A stretch of 64,000 nucleotides of DNA, taken from NCBI GenBank assembly GCA_028023455.1, contig JAQFVV010006215.1, positions 7,175,230 to 7,239,229 on the forward strand, read 5' to 3'. Every line of letters starts with the position of its first letter. The stretch's first letter is position 1. This stretch comes from Epiperipatus broadwayi (lineage: Eukaryota; Onychophora; Udeonychophora; Euonychophora; Peripatidae). The translations under genes and the position numbers were made by a program. This document shows positions 50,701 to 54,859 of the stretch, piece by piece. A model generated the notes under the pieces. It was given only the letters and a program-made list of their open reading frames with translations, searched no databases and was not told the origin of the DNA.

Positions 50701-51628
50701 TACATCTACTGAGATTGAAAAATATTTGGATCTTACTTGTCATATACAGTGCTTTTGCACATATTTTATACAGCAAAATTGGAAAGAAAAAAAAACACTT
50801 TTCATAAAAAAAAATTATACATTTCTCTAAAAAAATTTTGGTAATATTTTCTTCTCTGGGTTCCATATGTAGGTTTTGAATTTTTTTTTAAAACTTGTTC
50901 CTAAACATTAAGAGTTATCTAAACAAATGGATACTAGATTTAAAATTTTTTTGTTTGCTGATTGTAAATGAATTCTTTGCATCATACATATATTTATTTT
51001 TGAAATTTAATATTTTATTAAATAAATATGCTCTTATAAAAAGTAATTATAATTTTTTTTTCAGAGTCCAGATGTTTTAGAAGTGACTCAGGCTTGTCTT
51101 CAAAGTAATTCAAAATTACGGCCATCAGCAAATGATTTACTTCATTATTCATATTTTTCTAATACTTTGAACAGTGAACTTATTTATTCAGATGAAAGCA
51201 ATCTTTTGGAAAGTTCAGAAAGTCAAACTGATGGAGAAATACTTACTAAGGAAAATGATTACTGTAGTTCTTCATTGGCAGAAAGTGATATCAATAATTG
51301 CTTTAAATCAAATTTATCAATTTCTGAAGAACAAAATGTAGATAATTCATTTACTCCTAGTTTACCATTTCCACTTAAAGAGGTTGTTCTTAAACCTCCG
51401 CAAAATACTCCAGAAAATTTTGATAATTGTGAACAGCAAACTGACTTTAATATGTTGACCAAGGCTCTTCAACAAATATCATTTAAACATTTAAATAGTA
51501 GTATTCAAGCTGAAACAATGTTCTTTTCTGATGAAAATGCAGATATGATTGAAAGTACCTCATCTACCTCAAATGATGTAGTATTGATCAGCGAAGACAA
51601 AATAAATGATGTTAACAATGATAATTAA
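17631..51628 (+). CDS. STK31: STK31-like pseudokinase gene, 3' part (six exons)
   Basis: Six exons join in phase 0 at every junction and give about 369 residues ending at a TAA. In order: the N-lobe alpha-C and beta-4/5 part (exons 1-2); the C-lobe with a catalytic loop reading HGALYPNNILV instead of HRDLKPxN (exon 3); an EFDFTKS magnesium-loop equivalent in place of DFG (end of exon 3); FDIYMFG matching the alpha-F DxWxxG (exon 4); the helix region with RPSANDLLHYSYF (exon 6); then an acidic, Ser/Asn-rich tail of about 150 residues. Loss of the catalytic Asp (Ala here) and the DFG Gly (Thr here) predicts no phosphotransfer. The DFTKS block, the FG-x-L-x-LW block and their spacing match what I recall of vertebrate STK31/TDRD8, a germline Tudor-kinase protein. 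The 5' exons are not identified. A different pseudokinase family cannot be excluded without a search. Confidence 0.75.
18718..18940. repeat. Tandem duplication of a 112-bp unit
   Basis: Copy 1 (18718-18829) and copy 2 (18830-18940) start with GATGTAAGCAAGG and differ by a one-base deletion and a few substitutions. The right end of each unit is the start of the RTE 3' end, so the duplication happened after that LINE fragment arrived. Near identity suggests a recent event. Confidence 0.92.
18890..19010 (+). mobile_element. RTE LINE 3'-end fragment
   Basis: TGTGCTGGGGGTGATATGG followed by GAGAGACCT...CCTGCAGTGGAT and a GATGATAT tail matches the last ~115 bases of the RTE copies at 15.5 kb and 40.4 kb. 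The reading frame is shifted and carries stops, so it is only a 5'-truncated stub. Confidence 0.88.
19529..19615 (+). CDS. STK31: Exon 2 of the STK31-like gene
   Basis: 29 codons in phase 0 between TTTAATAG and GTTTGT, from NDRTAYLQLKF to RTISEK. By position it holds beta-5, the hinge and helix D of the kinase fold. The donor GTTTGT is weaker than the GTAAGT donors of the other exons. Confidence 0.72.
19712..19852 (+). CDS. STK31: Exon 3 of the STK31-like gene: altered catalytic loop
   Basis: 47 codons in phase 0, between TTTACAG and GTAAGT. ILKGLHELHTAGVIHG is helix E leading into the catalytic loop, where HRD is replaced by HGA. The loop Asn that binds magnesium is kept (PNN). The exon ends SEFDFTKSL, the DFG position, with Thr for Gly. 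These changes mark a pseudokinase and are the strongest similarity to STK31. Confidence 0.78.
19938..20063 (+). CDS. STK31: Exon 4 of the STK31-like gene
   Basis: 42 codons in phase 0, between TTTTTAG and GTAAGT, from NERINLTSS to FGLLILW. There is no recognisable APE motif, and the activation segment is short and Ser/Thr/Asn-rich. TPFDIYMFG supplies the structural Asp of helix F. Confidence 0.75.
22200..23960 (-). mobile_element. Decayed antisense non-LTR retrotransposon
   Basis: The plus strand is markedly pyrimidine-rich here, and the minus strand gives broken LINE-like frames. Near 23080-23170 the minus strand reads ELTYGNDALC with a following ILERIQMKVEKAHFG, matching the post-RT block LTYGNDVCV...LEKVQREIERCASG of the LINE at 41.4-43.5 kb. 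The frame at 23779-23597 (60 residues, with WKNGWRITVEDMQRRL) belongs to the same relic. Many stops occur, and neither end is sharp. Confidence 0.65.
24341..24745. repeat. Foldback sequence with perfect 65-bp core arms
   Basis: 24401-24465 and 24639-24703 are perfect reverse complements (65 bp). Imperfect complementarity extends outward to about 24341 and 24745. The separation between core arms is about 170 bp. In the intron transcript this would form a long hairpin. Confidence 0.9.
24714..24738. repeat. Perfect 25-bp palindrome
   Basis: AAGCATAGGTGA, a central T, then TCACCTATGCTT. It sits in the outer part of the right foldback arm; the corresponding left segment near 24341-24365 is a degenerate version. 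Confidence 0.9.
26539..26607 (+). CDS. STK31: Exon 5 of the STK31-like gene
   Basis: 23 codons in phase 0, between TTGTTTTAG and GTAAGT, from FHQPIIPVKF to LMDLNL. It bridges helix F and the last helices of the C-lobe. Its phase and splice sites match the other exons, which is the main reason to accept so short an exon. Confidence 0.68.
27683..28024 (+). pseudogene. LINE endonuclease C-terminus and linker
   Basis: A 113-residue open frame begins at an internal Met, with the endonuclease motif SDHN near its residue 20, followed by a Lys/Glu/Asn-rich segment. The TIDYVLVD block lies just upstream in the same frame, before the nominal Met, so the ORF-defined start is not biological. The frame ends in a stop at 28022-28024, about 40 bases before the LTR insertion. 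Confidence 0.65.
28061..28065. repeat. Left target-site duplication AATAT of the LTR element
   Basis: AATAT directly precedes the 5' LTR start (TGAACTG). The same five bases follow the 3' LTR at 41391-41395. Because the LTR may start one base earlier, the duplication could be read as 4 bp (AATA). Confidence 0.8.
28066..29891 (+). repeat. 5' LTR (LTR1) of the compound retroelement
   Basis: About 1.83 kb, from TGAACTGAATAC to TCGTCCGGCAC. It matches 38399-41390 along its whole length by eye with few differences (for example GCGCGGG versus GCGTGGG), apart from an RTE insertion in the other copy. An AATAAA lies near 29668. It keeps the uninterrupted site GATGTGTAATTTATC (29001-29015) where LTR3 holds the RTE. 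Confidence 0.85.
29909..29928 (+). other. Primer-binding-site-like sequence of region A
   Basis: TGGCGCAACCAAACGTGGGA lies 17 bases after the LTR1 end. It resembles tRNA-3'-end complements of the TGGCGCC...CGTGGG type. A related sequence (AGCGCAACCAACACGGG, 33701-33717) stands at the equivalent place after LTR2. The distance from the LTR end is larger than usual, so the assignment is tentative. Confidence 0.45.
30362..31140 (+). CDS. Coiled-coil ORF of internal region A (gag-like?), frameshifted
   Basis: An open frame runs from about 30362 through the ATG at 30518 to a stop at 30991. A second frame (30940-31140) carries on the same style of sequence, so a frameshift near 30965 is likely. The upstream part is acidic (DTDDDVDDDEVD); the rest is Glu/Lys/Gln-rich heptad-like coiled coil without Pro. 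It ends basic, with a GKGTYIRESVRIKKEL segment. The ORF sits where gag is expected, after the LTR and primer site. Sequence similarity to a known gag or to a LINE ORF1 is not evident to me; gag-like function is inference from position. Confidence 0.5.
31571..31586 (+). other. Polypurine-tract-like sequence before LTR2
   Basis: GATGACGGAGAGGCAG stands directly before TTATAATGGATG. It parallels GTGAAGGGGCAG before TTGAACTGGATA at LTR3. This is the best evidence that 31587 is an LTR start. Confidence 0.5.
31587..33680 (+). repeat. Internal, diverged LTR (LTR2)
   Basis: The start follows a polypurine-like tract. The end (33560-33680) aligns with the LTR1 end: shared AGTCCGGC.CATTC, CATATCCTG, AAATAAATGTCTAGTT, ACTAGTGGCGCCCT and TTGTCCGG. 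The leader after it also aligns with the leader after LTR1 (GCGCAACCAA...CACGTGAGAT.TTGTTCGG). The middle is not alignable by eye to LTR1. It therefore belongs to a related but older or different subfamily. It contains an internal 198-bp tandem duplication. Confidence 0.65.
32793..33205. repeat. 198-bp tandem duplication within LTR2
   Basis: Units begin AGACTATTAAGAAATATAAT at 32793 and 32991 and run to about 32990 and 33205. The second unit carries a short extra segment (GAGCTCCTAGCCT near 33095). Both include the string GTACGATCG or CATACGATCG and TCAATCGATTGAAAG, a palindrome-rich part that could hold regulatory sites. Confidence 0.92.
33835..34030. repeat. 98-bp tandem duplication in the gag-pol leader
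   Basis: Units start GAGTAGGGGGTTCATC at 33835 and 33933 and end with CGGACGGTCAGACAAAAA. They are almost identical (one C/T difference in GCGTTCTTT), so the duplication is young. They lie between the primer-site-like sequence and the gag start. Confidence 0.93.
34294..35742 (+). CDS. Retrotransposon gag-protease-RT N-terminus (Ty3/gypsy-type), broken 3'
   Basis: A 482-residue frame starts at the ATG after CTAGCATC. Residues about 1-150 form a capsid-like gag, with HYLQGMAEDWW and an FCRQAARLKSL segment. There is no CCHC knuckle. Around residues 230-350 is a retropepsin: active site LVDSGS, and the C-terminal VIIGTDFLYRH. From about residue 400 the RT begins (IPFQYKAEVDLQIQQMIELG, then VVKKKDGSVRN). 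The frame then shifts near 35700 and ends at 35742. Gag and pol share one frame, as in several gypsy lineages. Errantivirus-type env is not seen downstream. A retrovirus-like infectious form is not indicated. Confidence 0.88.
   Translation: MAEIDWQIKSFTADIWESPLEHLESLQEMFRCHNWQETEQVAIARHYLQGMAEDWWHILKIKPQIFWDYRCKLLHTFWSEEKQYHIFINISQERYIRDNGETYTQFFCRQAARLKSLIAFSLSERLICRIVLGNMPRDIHQIMLCSSNIHIEEMIKLLNEIEHNQAQEEVEKRTMQGDQIISIEKGQKSQLSAPIKKNKESHRTVANVMVDQEEPAWNGAMQTCPIVSIKTGDIITEALVDSGSQMSLLSSKFYVKIKKDQPCLYTLPIKRMQVTLANGKKANIETKQVWLHLHLGNIELDHVFLIMPGLIQDVIIGTDFLYRHKCVLDYDKCLFLCQEVLMPFEGLKSYKPLQVQCVQQVRDTVEMQNKVSQSMLKGMEEQHPLMELLREFYSVFSNRPKIIEEYVHRIQVKDENHFQSRSYPIPFQYKAEVDLQIQQMIELGVIEKHTSPYVKPLVVVKKKDGSVRNMFGCPAVKCYYHS
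35743..36473 (+). pseudogene. Retrotransposon RT core and connection, frameshifted
   Basis: The frame at 35811-36173 carries RT motifs: DLTSSYWQIPLHP, FKCMPFGLINS and the catalytic IYMDDIV, with both Asp present. It stops at 36173 after a shift near 36110. The following 300 bases carry FLGLCNFYHKFYENF in another frame, with a stop codon near 36320. At least three frame disruptions separate the RT from gag-protease and RNase H, so no full pol can be made. Confidence 0.85.
36474..37220 (+). CDS. Retrotransposon RNase H and integrase zinc-binding part
   Basis: 248 residues: an RNase H region (LYFCSRKLKGAENNY, TEKEALAIVWAF, ITDHKSLEFL, then NIVADILSRHP), followed by an integrase H2C2 finger (HCLYGHYG...VLREVFYWPSLY...KCHVC). 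The frame ends with TAA at 37218-37220 immediately after the second Cys, where the integrase core should continue, so the stop is a mutation. The nominal start at 36474 lies inside RNase H. Confidence 0.88.
   Translation: MLFQIDKQKRHRVLYFCSRKLKGAENNYMTTEKEALAIVWAFSKFKQFLLGSEIVVITDHKSLEFLNSSYLSNDRLIRWSLMLQEFQYEVLYCKGKENIVADILSRHPVDLTPHHLEPNNLSIAAFTFTIDESIEQQLLRLSEIQETSPEYAQIMTYKKGIGTSDPSDTATLEKYEAYRIKDGVLQYRVASEQDSWRILIPQTLRNKLIEYIHCLYGHYGPRKVEHVLREVFYWPSLYSNVLGKCHVC
37221..38069 (+). pseudogene. Retrotransposon integrase core and C-terminus, broken
   Basis: After the 37218 stop the same frame resumes with LAIDFYGPL (first catalytic Asp), then a stop at 37332-37334. The next segment includes ILTDHGTPF (second Asp) and NPCERVMREL (Glu), giving a DDE set at normal order. 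The ORF 37467-37895 covers the second half. Beyond 37895 a different frame carries a C-terminal block with GPFTIQKKNAPNAFVLED and SYNARSLRP, ending at about 38069. All catalytic residues are present but stops and a frameshift break the protein. Confidence 0.85.
38091..38438. repeat. 174-bp tandem duplication at the polypurine tract / LTR3 start
   Basis: Units start ATCTCAGGGCAAATG at 38091 and 38265. Each contains AGGGGGAGGGG, GTGAAGGGGCAG and TTGAACTGGATAC plus the first ~40 bases of the LTR, so the polypurine tract and LTR beginning are present twice. The functional LTR3 start is taken as the second one (38399). Confidence 0.93.
38384..38398 (+). other. Polypurine tract of the LTR element
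   Basis: GTGAAGGGGCAG immediately before TTGAACTGG, the start of LTR3. A second purine run (AGGGGGAGGGG) lies upstream in both units of the local duplication and could be an additional plus-strand primer. Confidence 0.55.
39370..40496 (+). mobile_element. RTE LINE copy 2, inserted in LTR3
   Basis: A 5'-truncated RTE begins GTTATAGAAAGG and ends in the tail TGATGATGATGATGATGA. LTR sequence GATGTGTAA precedes it and ATTTATCAATTT follows, matching the uninterrupted GATGTGTAATTTATC in LTR1 (29001-29015). Any target duplication is at most two bases (AA). The copy is closely similar to the RTE at 13.7-15.6 kb but starts later. Confidence 0.95.
39397..40476 (+). CDS. RTE-like reverse transcriptase, C-terminal 359 residues, open
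   Basis: An uninterrupted frame from within RT motif A (FVDYEKAFDSIN) through motif B (here RQDDSISPKLF: Asp replaces the usual Gly), motif C FADD, the thumb, LTYGSETWTL and the C-terminal W-rich part ending LQWIDNG. The fingers and the endonuclease are absent because of 5' truncation, so it cannot move by itself. Being open over 1 kb suggests a young copy. The first Met lies inside the RT, so the start is nominal. Confidence 0.9.
   Translation: MSLCFGFVDYEKAFDSINISSVIKALDHQGIDPGYCHILKNIYKNATATIRLHNDTGKVNIEKGVRQDDSISPKLFTAVLQEVFCGLKWETKGVKVNGDYLSHLDFADDVVVFANNASELQEMLQELSDESRKVGLKINVKKAKVMFNRFAQNMKIKIDYDELEEVKSYKYLGQIINTDGNIIEEINHRIKLGWSAFGRNNLILKGNMPMCLKRKVFNKCVLPVLTYGSETWTLNRRSIQRLQTTQRSMERCMLGVTRRDRKRNVWVREQTGVTDLIEKIKRLKWSWAGHIARRDDNRWTIEILNWIPRDCERPRRRPHVRWMDEIRKCVGVMWRREAKDRRSWIKLGETFILQWIDNG
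41391..41395. repeat. Right target-site duplication AATAT of the LTR element
   Basis: AATAT follows the end of LTR3 (CCGGCAC) and repeats the bases before LTR1. It also begins the resumed host-LINE sequence. Confidence 0.8.
41396..43530 (+). mobile_element. Host LINE, 3' half (reverse transcriptase and C-terminus)
   Basis: This continues the element interrupted at 28065. It shows NNYRPVVVTSVLYKAF (about 41780-41830), motif A YMVFIDIEKAYDRVN (about 41980-42025), motif B LRQG-stop-PMSP (about 42145-42175) and motif C reading FADG rather than FADD (about 42275-42290). LTYGNDVCV follows (42601-42630), and then a C-terminal finger CRLCKVGMENIRHLLMVC near 43160-43215. Many stops and shifts make it a dead copy. 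The 3' end is near AATAAAGATTAATTAAAA (43523-43540). The clade is not certain; it is not RTE. Confidence 0.8.
43540..45780. other. Intronic A+T-rich DNA, nothing recognised
   Basis: Contains short CA and TA microsatellites (near 44080) and long A/T tracts. No coding frame or repeat boundary was identified. Confidence 0.5.
45878..46575 (+). pseudogene. Decayed LINE C-terminus (zinc-finger part)?
   Basis: Overlapping plus-strand frames (45878-46075, 46072-46413, 46322-46573) read as pieces of one protein. The middle one contains HFLFHCSALLTYRNIIGL, reminiscent of the H-x-x-x-x-C half of the C-terminal finger in many LINE reverse transcriptases. The last has KNRIRALAPPDIVNAIW. The upstream pair of Cys is not visible. 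No catalytic RT motif is present. Assignment to a LINE is tentative. Confidence 0.4.
46580..47215. other. Intronic A+T-rich DNA
   Basis: Nothing beyond A and T tracts is recognised. Confidence 0.5.
47220..47660 (+). repeat. Possible solo LTR or other promoter-bearing repeat
   Basis: A less A+T-rich block with an ACCAATCAG (CCAAT-like) near 47283, a CTTATAAATC TATA-like box near 47475 and ATTAAAG near 47590. It reads like a small LTR from TGCTGG to TTACA. No second copy in the window and no clear target duplication were found, so this is only a suggestion. Confidence 0.3.
48040..48285. repeat. Diverged copy of the 52.7-53.7 kb repeat
   Basis: The plus strand shares, in order, TCCATTAAAGTTTGAAGATT, GGTTTAGCA, AAATAGGTATTGG, ATCTTTT, GTGTATCAGT and TGAAAGTCTGTG with the inverted-orientation copy at 53514-53699 and the complement of 52699-53014. 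A 13-base G run (48087-48099) interrupts it. Confidence 0.65.
49133..49440 (-). pseudogene. Coding-like fragment, protein not recognised
   Basis: On the minus strand an open frame at 49348-49133 (71 codons between stops) has a protein-like composition, with EPEGPYQYTAKIMQEGMN, RHHYFLYP and WMVVPDFC. A neighbouring frame upstream (about 49440-49345) adds NGFSNINLYNRNAGVEQIC. The two would join by one frameshift. The sequence lacks the Asn/Lys/Ile bias of surrounding random frames. It could be a retroelement pol or env remnant or a processed pseudogene; I do not recognise it. Confidence 0.4.
49500..51064. other. End of the last intron, A+T-rich
   Basis: Contains C runs near 50272 and T tracts, and ends with a polypyrimidine tract and CAG before exon 6. 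No gene was recognised. Confidence 0.55.
51065..51628 (+). CDS. STK31: Exon 6 (terminal) of the STK31-like gene
   Basis: 187 codons and a TAA (51626-51628), in phase 0 after TTTTTTTTCAG. The first ~35 residues (SPDVLEVTQACL, then KLRPSANDLLHYSYF) complete the kinase C-lobe: the Arg-Pro pair before the last helix is a near-universal kinase feature. The remainder is a Ser/Asn/Glu/Asp-rich, probably disordered tail with few hydrophobic clusters. The G+C content and codon variety are higher than in the surrounding introns. Confidence 0.85.
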   Translation, partial: SPDVLEVTQACLQSNSKLRPSANDLLHYSYFSNTLNSELIYSDESNLLESSESQTDGEILTKENDYCSSSLAESDINNCFKSNLSISEEQNVDNSFTPSLPFPLKEVVLKPPQNTPENFDNCEQQTDFNMLTKALQQISFKHLNSSIQAETMFFSDENADMIESTSSTSNDVVLISEDKINDVNNDN

Positions 51629-51740
51629 TTGCCTATAAGGAAATCATTTTTATTTGCTTCAATTTGATATTTGTTTAGTTCAGAAATTGTATTTTAAATT
51701 TCAGTCAAATAAATTGCAATATTTTTAAGAAATCGCTAAA
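51629..51740 (+). other. 3' UTR of the STK31-like gene
   Basis: Short A+T-rich untranslated tail with a canonical AATAAA at 51708-51713, about 80 bases after the stop. Other AATAAA-like sites occur further on, so the true end is not certain. Confidence 0.55.
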
Positions 51741-52640
51741 GTTTAAATTTTTATTAGAATGAATCTTGAAATCAAATAATTATACAAACTAAAAAAAGCT
51801 TTGCATATTGTGAAAAGAATTATCCATTTTTAGATATAATTTTTATTTTGTTTTCACATGCAACTGTATTGTGGTTTTTAAAAGCTTTTATTTAAATTAG
51901 AAACTCTGTGTGTTTAGCATAAATTTTGTAATTAAGATTTAACTGACTTCTGTCAAATGGATTTCCTTAAAATTTTGTACATACATTAGAAATCAATAAC
52001 AACGCAATATGGCAATGAATATCATTTGATTTGTTGCTGGACCAAATTTCAAGCATGATATTAGTTCAGTAAGTTTTCAGTGATGCACATGAGAGGACAG
52101 AATATATTTTTTAAATGCTTTTATTTTAAAAAAGTTTGCAATTAAAAGTATTAACAATTAATTAAAATAGAAAAAAAAGCAAATCTTACTGTCAATTGAT
52201 TGTAAAAGTTGCTTTTTAAATAGGTGAAATTTTATTTTCTCTTTACTGTAAAATAATATTGGAATCAATTTTTAATGTGCCGCAATTTCCCTCTAAAATG
52301 TATGGCTGCTAATTATTCTTTGTTTTAAATAGAAATAATTACAAATAATATCTGAATACTAAAAAATTAAAAATAATATATATAAAAAATATTTTATAAT
52401 AAATAATTATTTACTGTGCATTAAAAAGCCAAAAAATATATAATTGTTTTCTTTATTCACAACTAGGGTTTTTATATATATTTTCAAATAAAAGTGTTTG
52501 TTGACACCCCTATGCTTTTATTTAAGATAAATATAAGAATTCCAATTGTGATTGAAGAAAACTTATTTTTTGGCTTTTTAGTACACAGTAAGTAAAAGCA
52601 TTTATATTTTTTTATATAATCTTATTTCAATATTCTATTA
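51741..52640. other. Downstream A+T-rich DNA
   Basis: No gene recognised. It may include alternative 3' UTR sequence. Confidence 0.45.
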
Positions 52641-52650
52641 ACATTTTAAT

Positions 52651-53699
52651 AACTGAAACACAGGCTTAATATATACATGTATCTACTATATATGTAATAT
52701 AGGGTATATGAGCACAGACTTTCAGATGACCCATCACTCTCCACTCTATCTAATAACACTGATACACTCAAGCACATATATGCTGAAAAGATAAATAATC
52801 ACCAATATACGTATTTCATGCTAAACCAGCAATCATCAGTTGGTCCAGATTATCATCTCCCACACATATATACTATAAGTGCTCAGATACATATTAAGAT
52901 AGACAATCTTCATACTTTAATGGACAGGCTCCAATCTACTACACACTCCAACTCTTCAACCGTCCATCCAATTGAAAATCTGATGATGAAATGCTCGAAG
53001 GCTACCCTGAGGCTGAGATTCTTGTCACACCCATGTTCACCTAAGGTCAATCTGAATCCCGCATGTACAGGACATAATCCATTAAATACATATGCAAGGA
53101 TGGGCAGACATCTCTACAATGTGATAACTGAAACACTGGCTTAATAAATAACTGTGTCTATATATGTAATATAGGGTATATGAGCACAGACTTTCAAATG
53201 ACCCATCACTCTCCACTCTATCTAATAACACTGATACACTCAAGCACATATATGCTGAAAAGATACACTCAAGCACATATATGCTGAAAAGATAAATAAT
53301 CACCAATATACGTATTTCATGCTAAACCAGCAATCATCAGTTGGTCCAGATTATCATCTCCCACACATATATACTATAAGTGCTCAGATACATATTAAGG
53401 TAGACAATCTTCATACTTTAATGGACAGGCTCGAATCTACTACACACCAACTCTTCAACCGTCCATCCAATTGAAAATCTGATGATGGAATGCTCGAAGG
53501 CCACCCTGAGGCTTAATATGTATATGAGCACTTATAGTATATATGTGTGGACCAACTGATGATTGCTGGTTTAGCATGAAATACATATATTGGTGATTAT
53601 TTATCTTTTCAGCATATATGTGCTTGAATGTATCAGTGTAATTAGATAGAATGGAGAGTGATGGGTCATCTGAAAGTCTGTGCTCATATACCCTATATT
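52651..53699. repeat. Tandemly duplicated and inverted repeat cluster
   Basis: A unit beginning TATAGGGTATATGAGCACAG occurs at 52699-53014 and again at 53168-53513 in the same orientation. The duplicated block starts earlier (CTGAAACACAGGCTTAAT near 52653, CTGAAACACTGGCTTAAT near 53125), giving a period of about 470 bp. A third, inverted copy of the first ~190 bases follows at 53514-53699 and ends CATATACCCTATA. Copy 2 has an extra internal duplication of GATACACTCAAGCACATA. The outer ends are inverted repeats of each other, as in a MITE. The ORF of 108 codons at 52818 falls within the repeat and is not a gene. Confidence 0.88.
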
Positions 53700-54335
53700 A
53701 ACATTTTAAATATTTATTAGTAATTTTGTTTTTATATATATTGTGATCATCTTTTTTATTTATAATCAATCCACTGCAGGAAGATTTTTTCAAATTTATT
53801 CCAGTATTTTTGATCTGCTACACATCCTTTCAGCAAACTTTATCTCATCTATTTAATAATTTTTGGAATCAGGTTTAGAACTTTGGTTGCCCATTTATTC
53901 TAGCAATATATCCGCACCATGCTTTATATTTTATATTTGATAATTACTTTAATGTGTGATTTACAATTTTAGTACTATTCTATTAAATGTTTTAATTTTC
54001 AGATCTATAAATAAATTCATAAATAATTCATTTACTAAATTTTTTAAAAATATGTTTCCTTTTAATATTTTCTACCTGAAATACTCTAGCAAAATTTAAT
54101 TCTAGATTTAAAATTATCCATGCGTTTCCATCTATGTTAATAATTTAATTAATATTTATAATTGATAATATCTTTTTATTCACTATTATTTATTGTCACT
54201 TTTTTTGTTTTTTGAAATTGATGTTTTTTTTTTAGTGTTGATGTTTAATTCAATTTTATAGTTTTTGTTTAATAGTTATAGTTCTTGCAAGTGGAAAATT
54301 ATTTGCATACAATAAAAAATATGATTTTATGTGCA
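53700..54335. other. A+T-rich non-coding DNA
   Basis: Apart from TGCAGGAAGATT near 53773, which faintly recalls the RTE 3' end in antisense, nothing is recognised. Confidence 0.4.
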
Positions 54336-54339
54336 AAAT

Positions 54340-54850
54340 TCAGATAATTTAAGTAATTTTAATTTCTTCATATTTTAATCTGAAATTACTTTCTAGAAAA
54401 TGTTTTGGAAAATGGAATCAGTTTGTTACCATTACCTTGTCAGTATTAATCTTTTAAGTAGTATAATCACTGCTGTTGCATTTTGATAAATATTCTTCAG
54501 AATTTGACAGTATTCTGGGCTTGCCGTAATACATATAGAGTTATATATTTTATTGAAATGTACAAATCCAATGCAAAATAGTAGTAGCTCATACTCTTTA
54601 GTCCTTTCTACAACTTTTCCTTAAAATTATAACCATTTTTAAATCCTATTGTCATTTGTTTTTTGATCGCCTTAGCCATTATTAACTGGATAATTTATAA
54701 TGATCATGGTACATATCTTTATAAAGTTGATCTTTTTTTTCCCCACCTTTTTAAATATCAGTATTGCATTCTTCCAGTTATCTGGTATATTCTCATTGCT
54801 TAAACATTTAATACTGTGATATTTGAAATGATAACTATTTTGTTTATTTG
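54340..54850 (-). mobile_element. Decayed RTE LINE fragment, antisense
   Basis: Read on the minus strand, the frames give IPDNWKNAILIFKKV, then VVERTKEYELLLF, then YCQILKNIYQNATAVI. These parallel VPDDWKNAVI, VIERTNEYELSLYF and YCYILKNIYKNATATI in the RTE copy at 13.7-15.6 kb, in the same order. Intervening RT blocks are deleted or shifted. This is an old copy of the same family. Confidence 0.75.
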
Positions 54851-54859
54851 AAATATATA

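Larger units (their letters stand above)
26608..51064 (+). other. 24.5-kb last intron filled with nested retroelements
   Basis: The intron starts GTAAGTTT and ends in a T-rich tract with TTTTCAG. It holds a LINE split by a 13.3-kb compound LTR element, with an RTE LINE nested inside that, plus several relics at 45.8-49.4 kb. No additional exon in phase 0 was recognised. Confidence 0.7.

Noticed and set aside
52818-53144. Plus-strand ORF of 108 codons
   Set aside because: It lies wholly in the duplicated repeat; the second copy of the same sequence does not keep the frame open.
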